The notes: a model not told the origin generated them from the sequence alone. 20,513 nt of DNA from Acanthaster planci (GCF_001949145.1 NW_019091654.1:309150-329662); one strand, 5' to 3'. Positions 10,268-19,889 are shown, numbered from the stretch's first letter. Program-made: numbers and translations.

Positions 10268-10412
10268 TCTGTCCATGTGATCCATCCTTCTACTGAAGTC
10301 TTTCCCATCAGCCTGGTTGTTGCCAATATCAATCTCTTGCCTCATAAGTCTTGTGTTCAGGCTTTCAATGTCTCGCCGGCACAGGGCAAGATCTTCTTGC
10401 ATATGTCGTTTG
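10268..10412 (-). CDS. Coiled-coil gene, exon 5
   Basis: This 145-nt block has acceptor CCTTTTGCAG and donor ACAGA|GTAAGA. It enters in phase 2 (TT|C, Phe) and leaves in phase 0. It codes for residues 213-261: FKRHMQEDLALCRRDIESLN, then TRLMRQEIDIGNNQADGKDF and SRRMDHMDR. The heptad pattern (M, L, C, I, L, L, I) continues the coiled coil of exon 4 without a break, which supports the join. Reading straight through the donor gives a stop after 12 further codons, so splicing is required here. The sequence just past the donor is unusual: an in-frame coding-like block resumes only 10 bases later. Confidence 0.85.
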
Positions 10413-11117
10413 CTGCAAAAGGCCGAACACATCCAGCAAAACTCATCAAGCAAAACAAGTGCAAAGGTTTCAGAGAACTACAGTTCAACACAAAACTATC
10501 TTTAGTCAACCTGATTTGTACGGAGCCTTTTTAAAGTTTTTAAAGTGGAAGAAATTTGCCGATTGGTTACTGACGGCATCAGATTCAAGTAGACTCACTT
10601 TGTCTCATGGAAAAAATACTGTGTTCAAGAATATCTACAAAACAATTTTTCTTCGTGTATATTCCTGCATTTTGAAGGCACGATACATTTTTACTGAAAC
10701 ATTTTCACTCTAGCAACTTAACTCAAATAGGTCAGGGTAATCACTTCTGTTCAGTTAAAATCAATGGCACATTCCATTTCTTTATTATTCATATTTGTTG
10801 GAACTTCTGAAACTTCCAAACTTTCTCAGGGGATTATTGATACATGACAGACACGTCAAAACATTCCTTGCTCTGTTTAGAACAATCTTTTACATATGAG
10901 CTTCTTTACTTGGGAATATTCTTATTATGTTCCCAATTGAAGTGGGTGATTCTTGAGTACATTTAAAGCATGCCACCCAGTGCCTCTACAAAGTGACAAC
11001 AGGCGTTTCCAGGCTGTTCTCAGTTGGGGCAGAAAGCCTACCCAATTTGGAACCATTTTCAGGTGAGCGACTCGAACCAATCTTTGTTATTCTCAAACAT
11101 TCTGCAACTGCACTCAC

Positions 11118-11404
11118 AAGTCATGGACCTCCCTGGTCAACGAATCCAGGACCTCGTCGCCGCGGTAACCTCCACCCGAAGCATTCCTGTGCTGTGCCAC
11201 CACCTGGCTCTGCAAGTCACCTAGCTGCAGCGTGACCTCTCGCTTCCACCCCTCTACCTTCCGTTCTGTCTCCAGCTGGACTCCGCCCTCTTGAAGGCGG
11301 CGGTTGAGCAAGGTCAGCTCCTGGTCCAGGCGTTGGAGATGGGTCTGGCTGCGGTCTCTCTCCTTCTCTAATGCATCCACCTGCCTGCTCAGAGTCTGTA
11401 TGGT
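11118..11404 (-). CDS. Coiled-coil gene, exon 4 (main coiled coil)
   Basis: This 287-nt block is the clearest coding segment in the window. Its acceptor is TTTTTCTGTTCACAG and its donor GACTT|GTGAGT; it enters in phase 0 and leaves in phase 2. It codes for residues 118-212 plus part of 213. It opens TIQTLSRQVDALEKERDRSQ and continues with hydrophobic residues at regular a/d heptad spacing (I, L, V, L, then L, L, L, L), flanked by Glu/Lys/Arg/Gln: a parallel coiled coil about seven heptads long. A second amphipathic helix (WKREVTLQLGDLQSQVVAQH) follows, then a Gly-rich break (ASGGGYRG) and a third helix (DEVLDSLTREVHD). The same architecture occurs in many structural and centrosomal proteins, so it does not identify the family. 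Confidence 0.88.
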
Positions 11405-11665
11405 CTGTGAACAGAAAAATGATGGGTTGAGAAGAAAGGTGATCTCAAAAAAAACCTTTGGTTAGACAATTCAGAAGTCAGAAAGCTGAGACTTTGGGCA
11501 GTTTTTTTTTCAGTTTTCCATGGCATGCATGAGACGTGCAATACAAGGATATCAGCTGGTCTAGGGAGCTTTTTAGATAATTGCACAAAATACAAATTGC
11601 CAAGTGGGACTTAAAGACATGTATTGAAACATGAAACATGAAAGTCCCAAAGATGCCAAACCTAC

Positions 11666-11874
11666 TTTTGCCTGATTGTCAATCTTTTCAGTCAGCATGG
11701 CGACCAGAGCCGGTGACTCGGCCAAGCTGCTGGGGGCAGACTCTCCCTCAAAAGATGAACCGTGAGCAAAGGGGCTCTGGTAGCCAGAGTGAGGTTGCCA
11801 TTCACTCCGACCTGTGTAGTCAGTTAGATATGACGACGATGTCATATACCTTCGGGGTAGGGTGGACGATTTGA
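11666..11874 (-). CDS. Coiled-coil gene, exon 3 (Ser/Tyr-rich linker)
   Basis: This 209-nt block has acceptor TTGCATCTTCAG and donor AAAA|GTAGGT. It enters in phase 1, with a split Val codon (G|TC), and leaves in phase 0. It codes for residues 48-117. A basic, Ser/Thr-rich start (VKSSTLPRRYMTSSS) is followed by a Tyr/Trp-containing disordered stretch (YTGRSEWQPHSGYQSPFAHG), then an acidic Ser-rich part, and finally ESPALVAMLTEKIDNQAK, where the first heptads of the coiled coil begin. The Ser-Pro and Arg-Arg-x-x-Ser contexts are possible phosphorylation sites (inference). The exon is noticeably more GC-rich than its introns, as expected for coding sequence here. Confidence 0.82.
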
Positions 11875-12183
11875 CTGAAGATGCAAAACAGAGTAAGCTC
11901 TTAACGTCAAGGCAACAAAATGTTGGTGATGTGATCATCAGCGTTAATTTGGATCCATTGTGAAGTGACGTACTGTACCACGCCTGGATGTCATTTAATG
12001 TCACACAGTGCGTGGACATCATTCAAATGTGACCCCATGGTATACCAACTATACAAAATACATTACTCCTTAGTGTGAGGCACACCAGGTGGTTGGCTGT
12101 GATTGCGTGAGACTTCAAATCTGAAGCTAAAACCGACTTTTTCAATTGGAGAGAATCCAGTCAATGATAGGCACCATGAATAC

Positions 12184-12299
12184 AGGCTTTGCGTGGTAGC
12201 CATCTTGCAAGGCAGTTTTGTTCCACAGAGAAACCACTTTTACGCATACCCTGTGGAAAAAAAAGCACCAGCCTGCAAGATGGCAGCCATGCAAACCCT
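12184..12299. repeat. Imperfect inverted repeat with arms of about 48 bp
   Basis: The segment 12184-12229 and the reverse complement of 12251-12299 align along their length. Both contain GCCATCTTGCA, a TTTGC[G/A]TGG lead-in, and TTCCACAG at the inner end. There are about five mismatches in the first 25 positions, then a short indel in a T run. The spacer is only about 20 nt, so the transcript could form a long hairpin. It may be a degenerate foldback/MITE-like element or a hairpin RNA. It lies in intron 2 of the coiled-coil gene. Confidence 0.7.
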
Positions 12300-12603
12300 C
12301 TATAGAATCACTCTGCAACTTCTTATTTAAAATAAAGAACTCAAATTGTTCTATCACATATGCACTGTGCAGCAACATGCAAAATGTCTCTGTCAGTGTA
12401 AATTACTCCTTTCCAGAGTACAGATGACATTCAGTAACCAATGAAAATTGGTAAACAACTGAGAAGATGACATAATCAGTTGATGCATCTGAATTACGAG
12501 AGTAAATAAAAACACAAGGGAGCTTTTGACTGCATGATGTACCAGTACAAAAAATACCCATCAGGGCATAATTTTCCCAAAGATGAGCATGCCAACCACT
12601 CAC

Positions 12604-12673
12604 CAGAAAATGAGCTGATCGGGTGACTGTTAGGTAGACTTTTATGACTATATCTCGAGTCATTCAGACTTCG
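12604..12673 (-). CDS. Coiled-coil gene, exon 2
   Basis: This 70-nt block is bounded by TTTTTACAG on the acceptor side and CTG|GTGAGT, a near-perfect donor. It enters in phase 0 and leaves in phase 1. It codes for a Ser/Asn/His-rich low-complexity stretch (RSLNDSRYSHKSLPNSHP, then ISSFS) with no predicted fold. The upstream polypyrimidine tract (ATTTTTTCTTTTTACAG) is strong. It is too short to be recognised by length alone; the support is the pair of good splice signals plus phase agreement with exons 1 and 3. Confidence 0.7.
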
Positions 12674-12880
12674 CTGTAAAAAGAAAAAATTGTCACTGTG
12701 AAAAAATTAAATTGCAGCTGGGAATCTTCTGCTCCTAGTCTATAGTCTATAAAAGAAATAAAATTCACTTGTTGACCAACTGACAGGTACGAGTGGCTAG
12801 CAGTGACCCCAGGACACGTCAAATTTCAACAGGGAAAGAGTTCCCTATACAGACAACACCTGATGCCCCTGTGCACAAGC

Positions 12881-12900
12881 CTGTGAGACATGTCTCACAG
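12881..12900. repeat. Perfect 20-bp palindrome
   Basis: CTGTGAGACATGTCTCACAG equals its own reverse complement over all 20 bases, with no spacer. Its centre, AGACATGTCT, matches the p53-family half-site RRRCWWGYYY. It lies in intron 1. Functional meaning is inference. Confidence 0.9.
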
Positions 12901-13564
12901 TGTTTTCTAAGTAAATGCCTCAGAATTTTCTAAATGGCCTAAATGTCACTTCTTGGGACATGTTGTAACATTTTAAGGAAAAATTAGTATTGTCAATACA
13001 CTGAGCTCTTTTCTTCAATAGGATTCACAGCTTGGAAAGAGGGTTGGGTTTGATTTTTGAAGTAAATTATGACCTGATATCACTACTATTAGGCCTTGGC
13101 TAAATTTGCATTAAAAACCCCGTAACATTACTGATGTGGCATGCCTGGAGTGTGTTCCATGTCTACCCATCATAATTCTTGAGTTTTAGGCCAATTGACA
13201 AAAACACACTTTTAAAAATTATGATCCAAACATGCTAAAAACAACTTGTCCCCGAACAACATAAGTCTTCCCAGGGCAAGCTGAAAATGGACCTATCTTC
13301 AAAGTTAAGTCACATGAATTTGTTGTTTAGAACTCTCATTATGCTGATGAATCTTGACAAAGTGATAGGCCCACTGAACCATCAAATTCATCATGTTCAA
13401 AAGTTAGTCATGATCTGCCAATTTGTAGGGTCCTACAGGCCCCTAACCTTTAGTAGGAGGGGGTGCGAATCCTCAATGAAGTGGACCGAGCATAGCTCTT
13501 TTGCTTTCTATTTTGAAAAACAGCAGGATTCATGAGGCCACCCATTATTTTAGGGAGGCTACAA

Positions 13565-13607
13565 CTTAATGTTAGCAGGCATAAGCTTAAGTTAGTAGGC
13601 ATATAAG
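13565..13607. repeat. About 21-bp tandem duplication
   Basis: CTTAATGTTAGCAGGCATAA(G) is followed directly by CTTAAGTTAGTAGGCATATA(AG). The copies differ by two small indels and one substitution. It sits in intron 1. Confidence 0.65.
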
Positions 13608-13998
13608 TAGGCCTAGTTTGTGCCCAAAAATTGCTGTACGTTTCGGTATTTTTAGTCTCGGTCCATTCCCCCTTCAGGACAGCAGGATTAAGGGAGTTAA
13701 TACTAGCTGCTATAGCCTACACCATCATGACCATGTAGGCCTAGCTCAAAAGTTTTCTTGCCTCAAAAGTGGTCCTTTTAGTTGCGTAGGAGGGGGCAGA
13801 CGAACCCCCTGCACCCCCCCAGTTACGGGTCTGTCCGAACTTTGGTTATGCCTAGTTTCTATTTCTTTTTCCATTATCAGACTAAGGCCTAAAGTTATTC
13901 AACTCCCTATCGCATGTATAAATCACTGAGTTATCGAAAACCATCATAGCGATGGTAGTCACAGTGACAGGTCTTGAAAACATTAGTCCTCGGCCTAC

Positions 13999-14070
13999 CC
14001 GAACTCTGGCGAGATTAGACTCCGTTTCTTGGACTATACTGGTAAGATTATGCTCCCAGTCTCTCGACAT
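13999..14070 (-). CDS. Coiled-coil gene, exon 1 (start codon exon)
   Basis: This block codes for 24 residues beginning MSRDWEHNLTSIVQ and ending ESNLARVR. The ATG at 14070 is preceded by AGGAAG, with A at -3, a reasonable Kozak context. The block ends CGG|GTAGGC, a fair donor in phase 0. The encoded segment is amphipathic and polar (Trp5, alternating hydrophobics L9, I12, V13, L20, V23), consistent with a short helix. An in-frame continuation into the intron (VGRGLMF...) is less polar and meets no acceptor, so the donor is preferred. Intron 1 is 1.3 kb. The start is chosen because it is the only ATG that joins in phase to the downstream exons; two short upstream ORFs precede it. Confidence 0.72.
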
Positions 14071-14290
14071 CTTCCTTGTGTTTCTATGTGATTGAGAACA
14101 CGAAAAATTGTCAAAAATCAGCTCGCAACACGAACAAGCACGACCACAATTAGTCGGTCGTCGGTGGTATGCGAATCGCCATTTGTAAACACCTGGTTTG
14201 AATTCACCTGAAGAGGGCGCTATTTGATTTTCCCATAGATCTCTGATTTTTCCTCGAAAATCTAATTATCGTGTCTTTATGATCGGTAAA
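14071..14290 (-). promoter_or_regulatory. Probable 5' UTR/promoter region of the coiled-coil gene
   Basis: The 220 bases upstream of the start codon include a locally more GC- and CpG-containing stretch (CGACGACCGAC, CGTGTTGCGAGC), a YY1-like AAATGGCG (14177-14184) and an AGAGGGCGCT word (14212-14221). No TATA box at a sensible distance is evident. The combination suggests a TATA-less promoter near 14180-14230, by inference. Confidence 0.4.
14150..14182 (-). CDS. Upstream ORF in the probable 5' UTR
   Basis: ATGGCGATTCGC... codes for MAIRIPPTTD and stops at TAA, about 80 nt before the main ATG at 14070. Its start lies within AAATGGCG, which also matches the YY1-type motif AANATGGCG often found just downstream of transcription starts. 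Translation of the uORF would reduce initiation at the main start. It is only relevant if transcription begins upstream of 14182; the start site cannot be seen in sequence. Confidence 0.35.
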   Translation of the reverse strand: MAIRIPPTTD

Positions 14291-15790
14291 CCACGCAAGG
14301 AGGTTATTGAGTAGCTGCAATGAATATTTCTCAGACACAATTTTCTGCAACTTTGTACTCCTCTTCACTGAATGAAAACTCTTTTAAATTCTTATTTGTT
14401 AAATACACTTAAAATTATCCATACTTTCCCAAACAACTGAGGACGCTGATGCTGTGATGTCATCCAAGAAAAACAAACTTCAGTGCACAGCTTTGCTTTT
14501 CCAATTGTAAACCCAAAATTTACACACTGAACACATTTTTGAGAATGGAATTGATGCTTGCTTACTGCTGTGCACATGAACAACAATGAATCAGCAAAGA
14601 AGAGAAAATTTAGTCGAGCAAAAAAAAGCAAAATACAGGGTTTTTTCATGTACAAACAATGTTAATATTAGGGCTTTCTTCCTGAGATTACATCACAGTT
14701 TTGCTCATGAATATACAGATGCTCATTAGTATTAAAACCAAAATGGCTGTTAAGAAACCTTGAGACATAAAATGTATTTTGAGGGTTTGTATCAAAACAA
14801 ATTGATTGCAGCTACTCTTAAAGTTTTACGACTTTTATAGGTCTTCTGAGCATGGGCATTTGCAGAATTTTTTTCTGGGCGGAGAGGGTCGACACTTTTT
14901 CAAGGGAATTTCCGGGAGGGGAGTACTTGGAGCAAATTTGAGATTTTCCCCCCATCGTCCTTTTTTAAAATTTCTTTCAACGCCCCCTTTAATTTTTCAT
15001 TTATTTCAGGGATGGGGGAAAGTGGAACCTGTATTGCTCAGCTCCTAAGCCAAGATACTGTTTGCATTTTAAAAAAATTTAGTGAGGATTAAACTAATTT
15101 TTCTTTTCAGGAATTATTCGAAAATCTCCTTTTCCTAAATCCTGCCTGAAATGCAAAGTTTGACCAAAAAATAAACTGTTACTACAAAATTTTAATATTC
15201 CCTAATGCAATCAAAGCCAGGATCACTCAAATTTTTCCATGTGATAAAAATGTTTTTATTTGACAGTTCAGTCTCACTGGGGCTATATACACTTCCTACA
15301 CAACAAAAACACGGAAATTTAATTATATAGAAAATATGTCTTTGCAATGTGCATAATTCCAACTACGAATTTGAAATGATCATTTTTGGTGAATACAAAG
15401 TGTTAGCTTTGCATATACATCACATGAAAATTCAAGCCAGAAACACAAATGGATTGCATTTCAATTGCCAAATTGTCTTTGGTAAAATTATCCCAGGATT
15501 AAGCGACAGCACTTGTTGGTGGGACCACTGCATTCCCTTGTTTAAAATGCTAAATGACCATATTCAGCAGGTGATAAAACAATGGACAAGTTTTTTTTCC
15601 AGAAAATGCCAGAAATTCTGATTTCTCACTTAGATCTAATTGTTGAGTTGTTTCCCTTACCCATTTGAAAAGAATAAACTTCAAATATTCTAAACTAACA
15701 ACTCTACCGAAACATCTCATTTCAAACTAATAAGTTACACCAAAAGTGAAGAATTAAAAAGTGTCACTGCTAACTGATTCTAAATAATAA
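14291..15790. other. Intergenic, no gene seen
   Basis: AT-rich intergenic sequence upstream of the coiled-coil gene. Reading frames here are short, overlap on opposite strands and lack coding character. A patch with G and C runs (about 14875-15030) is present but not assignable to an element. Confidence 0.5.
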
Positions 15791-15809
15791 TAATAAATGA
15801 CTGATATAT

Positions 15810-16280
15810 TAAAAAAAAAACACAGTGGATTTGAAGACGAAAGTTGGCAGAAAACTGATAAAAAAGAACTTTGCAGAGCAGGGCTGAACACCTGACAAAA
15901 GTTGAAAGAGCAGTGAAGAAAAAAAACAAGGAAGACACAAAGTAAAGGACAGAATGAAATGAATAAGAGAAAAGAGAAGAAAATCACCAATAAAGGGGAT
16001 ACTAACTAGAGGAAAGTTAGATGGTAACGGACTAGGATGAAACAAAATATAACATTCAAGAAAATAGAAACAGAACAGAAAAACAATAGTTGGACACAGC
16101 GTCACAAAATAGCAACACAGAACTAGGTATGCCAGCACAGAACAGAATGGAATTTGAAACAAAGCAACAGAATACAACATAGATTCAACAGCACAGAGTT
16201 TGCAACAAGTCATGAGAAAAAGGACTTCAACACGTACAAAACGAGCAACACAACAAAATGGGACAGCGCAGGTTGAAGCA
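15810..16280. repeat. Strand-asymmetric A-rich, T-poor tract
   Basis: Over roughly 470 bases the plus strand is dominated by A, with many AACA, AGAA and CAGAACAGAA-type words and very little T. The tract starts at a run of ten A preceded by TAATAATAATAA. Because stop codons on the minus strand need TTA, CTA or TCA here, an accidental 159-codon minus-strand frame (15809-16288) opens; its Phe/Leu/Cys/Ser-rich product reflects composition, not a gene. The tract is probably a degenerate simple repeat or an old retroposon tail. Confidence 0.6.
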
Positions 16281-16417
16281 AAGACCACTTCTATAGATCT
16301 TTTTGCTGTGATGTCTCGATCGTGCTGGACTGCAATGTGTTGTGATGGTAATGAGTGCGTAGTGCTGTGATGATAATCTACCTATTCAAGGTGAACTAGC
16401 ATTCGCACGTTCGCTTG

Positions 16418-16517
16418 CACGTGGTTGAAGCTGCCCGTAGAAATATATGCGATCACTGTGGCCAGGGCAGTCCACATGTGGTGGTACTGTTTACATTTAG
16501 AGCATTCCAGTCACGTG
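16418..16517. promoter_or_regulatory. Cluster of palindromic E-boxes
   Basis: CACGTG at 16418-16423, CCACATGTGG at 16472-16481 and CACGTG at 16512-16517 fall within 100 bases of intergenic DNA. These are bHLH-type binding words (CANNTG). Regulatory function is inference. Confidence 0.3.
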
Positions 16518-18659
16518 GGTGAAAATGGTCTATTGCTGAATTGCTGAAAGCAACAGATTACAATCAAAACTATTCAACAATTGCCTTTTCATGATGTACC
16601 ACCTCATGCAATATACCTCTTTTGGGCTACTGTCCTCAAATAGCACACGGAAGCAACACAATAAAGCATCCAACCATAATAATTTCTCTGCAAAAGAATG
16701 CAATAAATAACCAATTTACAACTATTTACTGAACTATAACAAAGAAATACAGAGAAAGTTAACGAGCTTACTGCATGTTCCTATAGAACACAAGGTTGTG
16801 CAAGTTTGACGCTATTTCTCAACAGAATCACACCAACTCACTGTGCTCCATGTTGACCACACGAGGTGTAATGTACATGCAGATGGCCCTTTTATTAATA
16901 TTAATTAGCATGACTAGAAATAAATTCCATGCTGGAACATGCCAATCTGACGAGAATGCTTGCTGGTGTGACAAACATATGCACAGGACACCACAGTGCC
17001 AAACAATCTGACGGCTCACACAGCTCAAAGTCACATATATGCTACAGTTCCAGAAACATTATTGTCAGCTTATCTTGGAGTGGTGATGGGCCTGAACCAA
17101 CCATCCAGGGAAGTCTCATTTAGCAATTTTAAAGTTTCCTTTAAAACCCCTGACTTTGCTGTTCATGTACACAGTTACCAAGGCAAATTCTAATGGTATT
17201 AATGCTCAAATCGAGAGAAACATTACAGAAACTGAAACTTTTCCACTCCGCGAAGGAAAAGAAAGTTCAAGAGATGTGATTTCAACAGCGTTCGGTCAAA
17301 ACCACACTCTCCTCTCCAAGGAAACCTTGACAGAAAATAAACCCATGGCTTTGAACCCTAGATCTGACAGCATCTTTCCTGAATGCTCCAAAACTCCTCA
17401 ACTCTGCAGGAAACCAATGACACATACTTGGTCATTTGACTTTCAAGAGACACCAACCCAAACGATAAGTACAGAACTGCTCAGCTCTACCTTCCTAAAC
17501 TCTGTCATAAAATCCCTACAAAACCAGATGGATTTTGCAAGATTTTGAAAGATCTGGAAACAACCGCAGCCGACCTTCATAACAGTTCTCGGTTTGGCTG
17601 TAATTTGAGCAATCAATTCCTTCTGATCTGTGTTTTCCCATTCCAAAACCAGAAATCACAACCTGTGCTTCTCATAGAACCTTGACAGTGCATGCAAATT
17701 CCATCAAAATCCATCACTAAATTATTAGACAATACCATACACTGTATATACATGTTCAAATTTACAATTGGCTTGAGCAAACCTGTACATTGCTTACCAT
17801 TACATGATTACCTTAAAAGTTGTACAAAATAAATTTTTTTAGCACCATTTTGAAAATATTGACTGTACATATGGGCAGCGGTATGTCAATACTAGTTCTA
17901 CATCTGAGTGGATGTTACTCCGTCAAATAAGGTAATGACTATCCCTGGAACGCCGTTATTTTAGAATGTTAAAAGAGTGATAACAACATGTTGACCAGTG
18001 AAGTCAGAGCTCTAACTTCTAGACTGGCTCCCAATCCTTCCCTTTGAAGTTTCAAACACAATGGGAAGAGTGGTACCAGCCTATCTCACTGGACTCTTTC
18101 TTCCCTGGTATATCTCAATTCGCAAAAATGTAAACGACTGTACACATACAGTGTGAGGGGAACCAGTGAACTTTAAGTGCCCTTCAAGGAGCCAGTTCAG
18201 TGTTTCAAAAAAGCAAGGTCATATGGGACGCGCATGAGCACGTTTACAGCTGTGCTAATAGAGTAGACCTCACATGTGGATCTGAAATATACCCCAGCCG
18301 CGCTTCATTGTGAGCATACTCCGTTGGAAAACTGAACAGGCACATTGCTCCCAACCTTGGGTACTAAAGTACCGTTTTTAGTGTTTTCTTAGAGTCTACA
18401 GAAGTTGGATTCATTCTGCCTAGTAGCTATTAATCCTTGCAGTTAAGCTTTGAGACACTGCAGTTCCTGACCTGTAAATAACCAGTTTAAGTTTTAAAAA
18501 GTTACCTGCCGCTTCCCCAGAAAATGTACTGCTAGCAAATCTCTATGCTTTGGAAGTTAAATTTAAAAAATCATGATTCCATGGCCGTGGTGTAATGCTG
18601 ATGTCCCTTTTGGACACCCATTCATGTAAAGTTCATGCTTCCAAAACAAAATACTTGGC
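16518..18659. other. Intergenic, no gene seen
   Basis: AT-rich sequence without supportable genes. A polar 127-codon plus-strand frame (ATG at 17165, to 17548) is open but has no splice or promoter context, no recognisable motif and no codon bias distinguishing it from its surroundings. Confidence 0.5.
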
Positions 18660-18740
18660 AGTTTCATAATAGTATTATTAATATTAATAAAAACGATATT
18701 TCTGATTATTTAGAAACCCCGATGTAGAGCGCCCTCTGTT
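18660..18740 (-). mobile_element. Possible SINE/LINE 3'-tail relic
   Basis: On the minus strand AGAGGGCGCTCTAC (18724-18737) is identical over 14 bases to the 3' end of the SINE at 5348-5361. As there, it is followed by an ATTAATATTAATAATACTATT-like AT repeat (about 18665-18695). No head or CORE portion is present, so this would be a 5'-truncated copy of that SINE or its partner LINE. Confidence 0.4.
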
Positions 18741-19889
18741 GCTCCAACTGATTAAATTTGGTCAAGAGGAATGTTACTTGGGAGGGACATTTCAAAAAGT
18801 TGCCACTAGTAACTCTTTGCATGTGCACCTGGAATACAATTTGGGCTCGCTTTCAAAGAGATGATACGCTAAAAAAACAATGCTCAGAATGTTTATATCC
18901 CCAGCCAAGACCCCAGATGGGAACTAGTCACACGAAATTCACAAAGTGAGACTAATAGGCTGGTAACCCACTTTTGCTGAGCAGTTGTTTTGTTAGCTTA
19001 GCAAGCACTGTGGATTTAGAGGTTTTTCTTGACAACTGCATATGAACTTCGAGATTTACCAAAAAAAAAAAGTTCTAGCTTTCCCAGAGTTATCAAAAAA
19101 AAAGTTTGCAGAGAGTGTAATGTTTCAGTTTGCTGTAAATTTGCATTGAAATTAATACTGTTATTCCGACAAAAACAAACTGAAGACTTACATGTTACAA
19201 ATGGTGAACACCATAACAAGTACAAAACAAGGCTCCCCCCACAATAAGGGTTCGCACGCGAGTTTTTTCTCTCTATTTGCTACATTTTAAATTTGCAGGA
19301 GGCATGAACCAGCCTCAAGGAATTTAAAGCTGAAGTCAAATCCTTTGACTCACTTGGATTTGATCTCCGTGACCTCCAGATGAGGTCACCGGCTCAAGTC
19401 CTGTGGCAGTCAATTTCAATAACTATCTTACTAATCAGGGGCATAATTTGGGTGGAATTTCTAGAGAGGCACGCAGGGGGGAAGGGGGAGGGGTTTGAAC
19501 AAATTTGTTTGGGAGATGGGTGGGGCACCGAAAGCTATCAGGGTGGGGATTATGCATCGGCTGTGTACAGTTTATAATTCAAAATTGGGGGGACCTGGGC
19601 GGTGGTGTGTTACTGCTAATAATGATTAAAGGTCAAATGGTTAGATTCCCACATGCTTTAATGACCTTACATTCTAATTCAAAATGCAAATAAGCAAGCA
19701 CCCCCCAATAAAATAAGTATATAATAAATAAATAAAACTTTAACAACATTAATAAAATCCAGACTGTTTTTTAAGCCTCTCCTGTTGTAAGTGCCAAGTT
19801 ATCTCCTTGACAATGATCCCGTATAATTCTCAGCCTAAGCGCCACAACCTACCGATGACAGAGACAACAATCTTGACTGGTCTCCACCA
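18741..19889. other. Intergenic/3' flank of the upstream gene
   Basis: No gene is supported. The part nearest 19889 should be 3' UTR of the minus-strand gene to the right; a minus-strand ATTAAA at 19657-19662, about 230 nt past its stop codon, is a possible variant polyadenylation signal. A G-rich patch at 19476-19527 (runs of 3-6 G) could also form a quadruplex. Confidence 0.4.
19657..19662 (-). terminator. Possible polyadenylation signal of the upstream gene
   Basis: ATTAAA on the minus strand, the commonest variant of AATAAA, about 228 nt downstream of the TGA at 19890. No AATAAA on this strand was seen between the stop codon and this site. Supported by position only. Confidence 0.3.

Larger units (their letters stand above)
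680..14182 (-). other. Multi-exon gene for an unrecognised coiled-coil protein (whole-gene span)
   Basis: Ten coding blocks read right to left with donor/acceptor signals and fully consistent phases: 0, 1, 0, 2, 0, (0), 2, 1, 1, stop. Their lengths (72, 70, 209, 287, 145, 51, 101, 164, 222 and 59 nt) sum to 1380 nt, or 459 residues plus stop; leaving out the doubtful 51-nt block gives 442. The predicted product has a short N-terminal segment (1-24), a Ser/Pro/Tyr-rich linker (25-105), a discontinuous coiled coil (about 105-345), then a Lys-rich patch and an acidic Ser-rich tail. No signal peptide or membrane segment is seen, so a cytosolic, cytoskeletal or centrosomal scaffold role is possible, but that is inference from architecture. 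I cannot name a family. More phase 1/1 exons could hide in the 7-kb intron 8, and the 3' end is the least certain part. Confidence 0.75.

Noticed and set aside
10351-10713. 120-codon plus-strand frame
   Set aside because: It starts antisense to exon 5 and runs into AT-rich intron; it looks like a shadow.
15809-16288. 159-codon minus-strand reading frame with a very hydrophobic product
   Set aside because: It lies exactly over the A-rich, T-poor tract. The Phe/Leu/Cys/Ser bias follows from base composition, and there are no motifs, splice context or promoter.
17165-17548. 127-codon plus-strand frame, polar and Thr/Ser-rich
   Set aside because: No recognisable domain, no acceptor/donor pattern, and composition like its intergenic surroundings; an open frame of this length can occur by chance in 20 kb on six frames.
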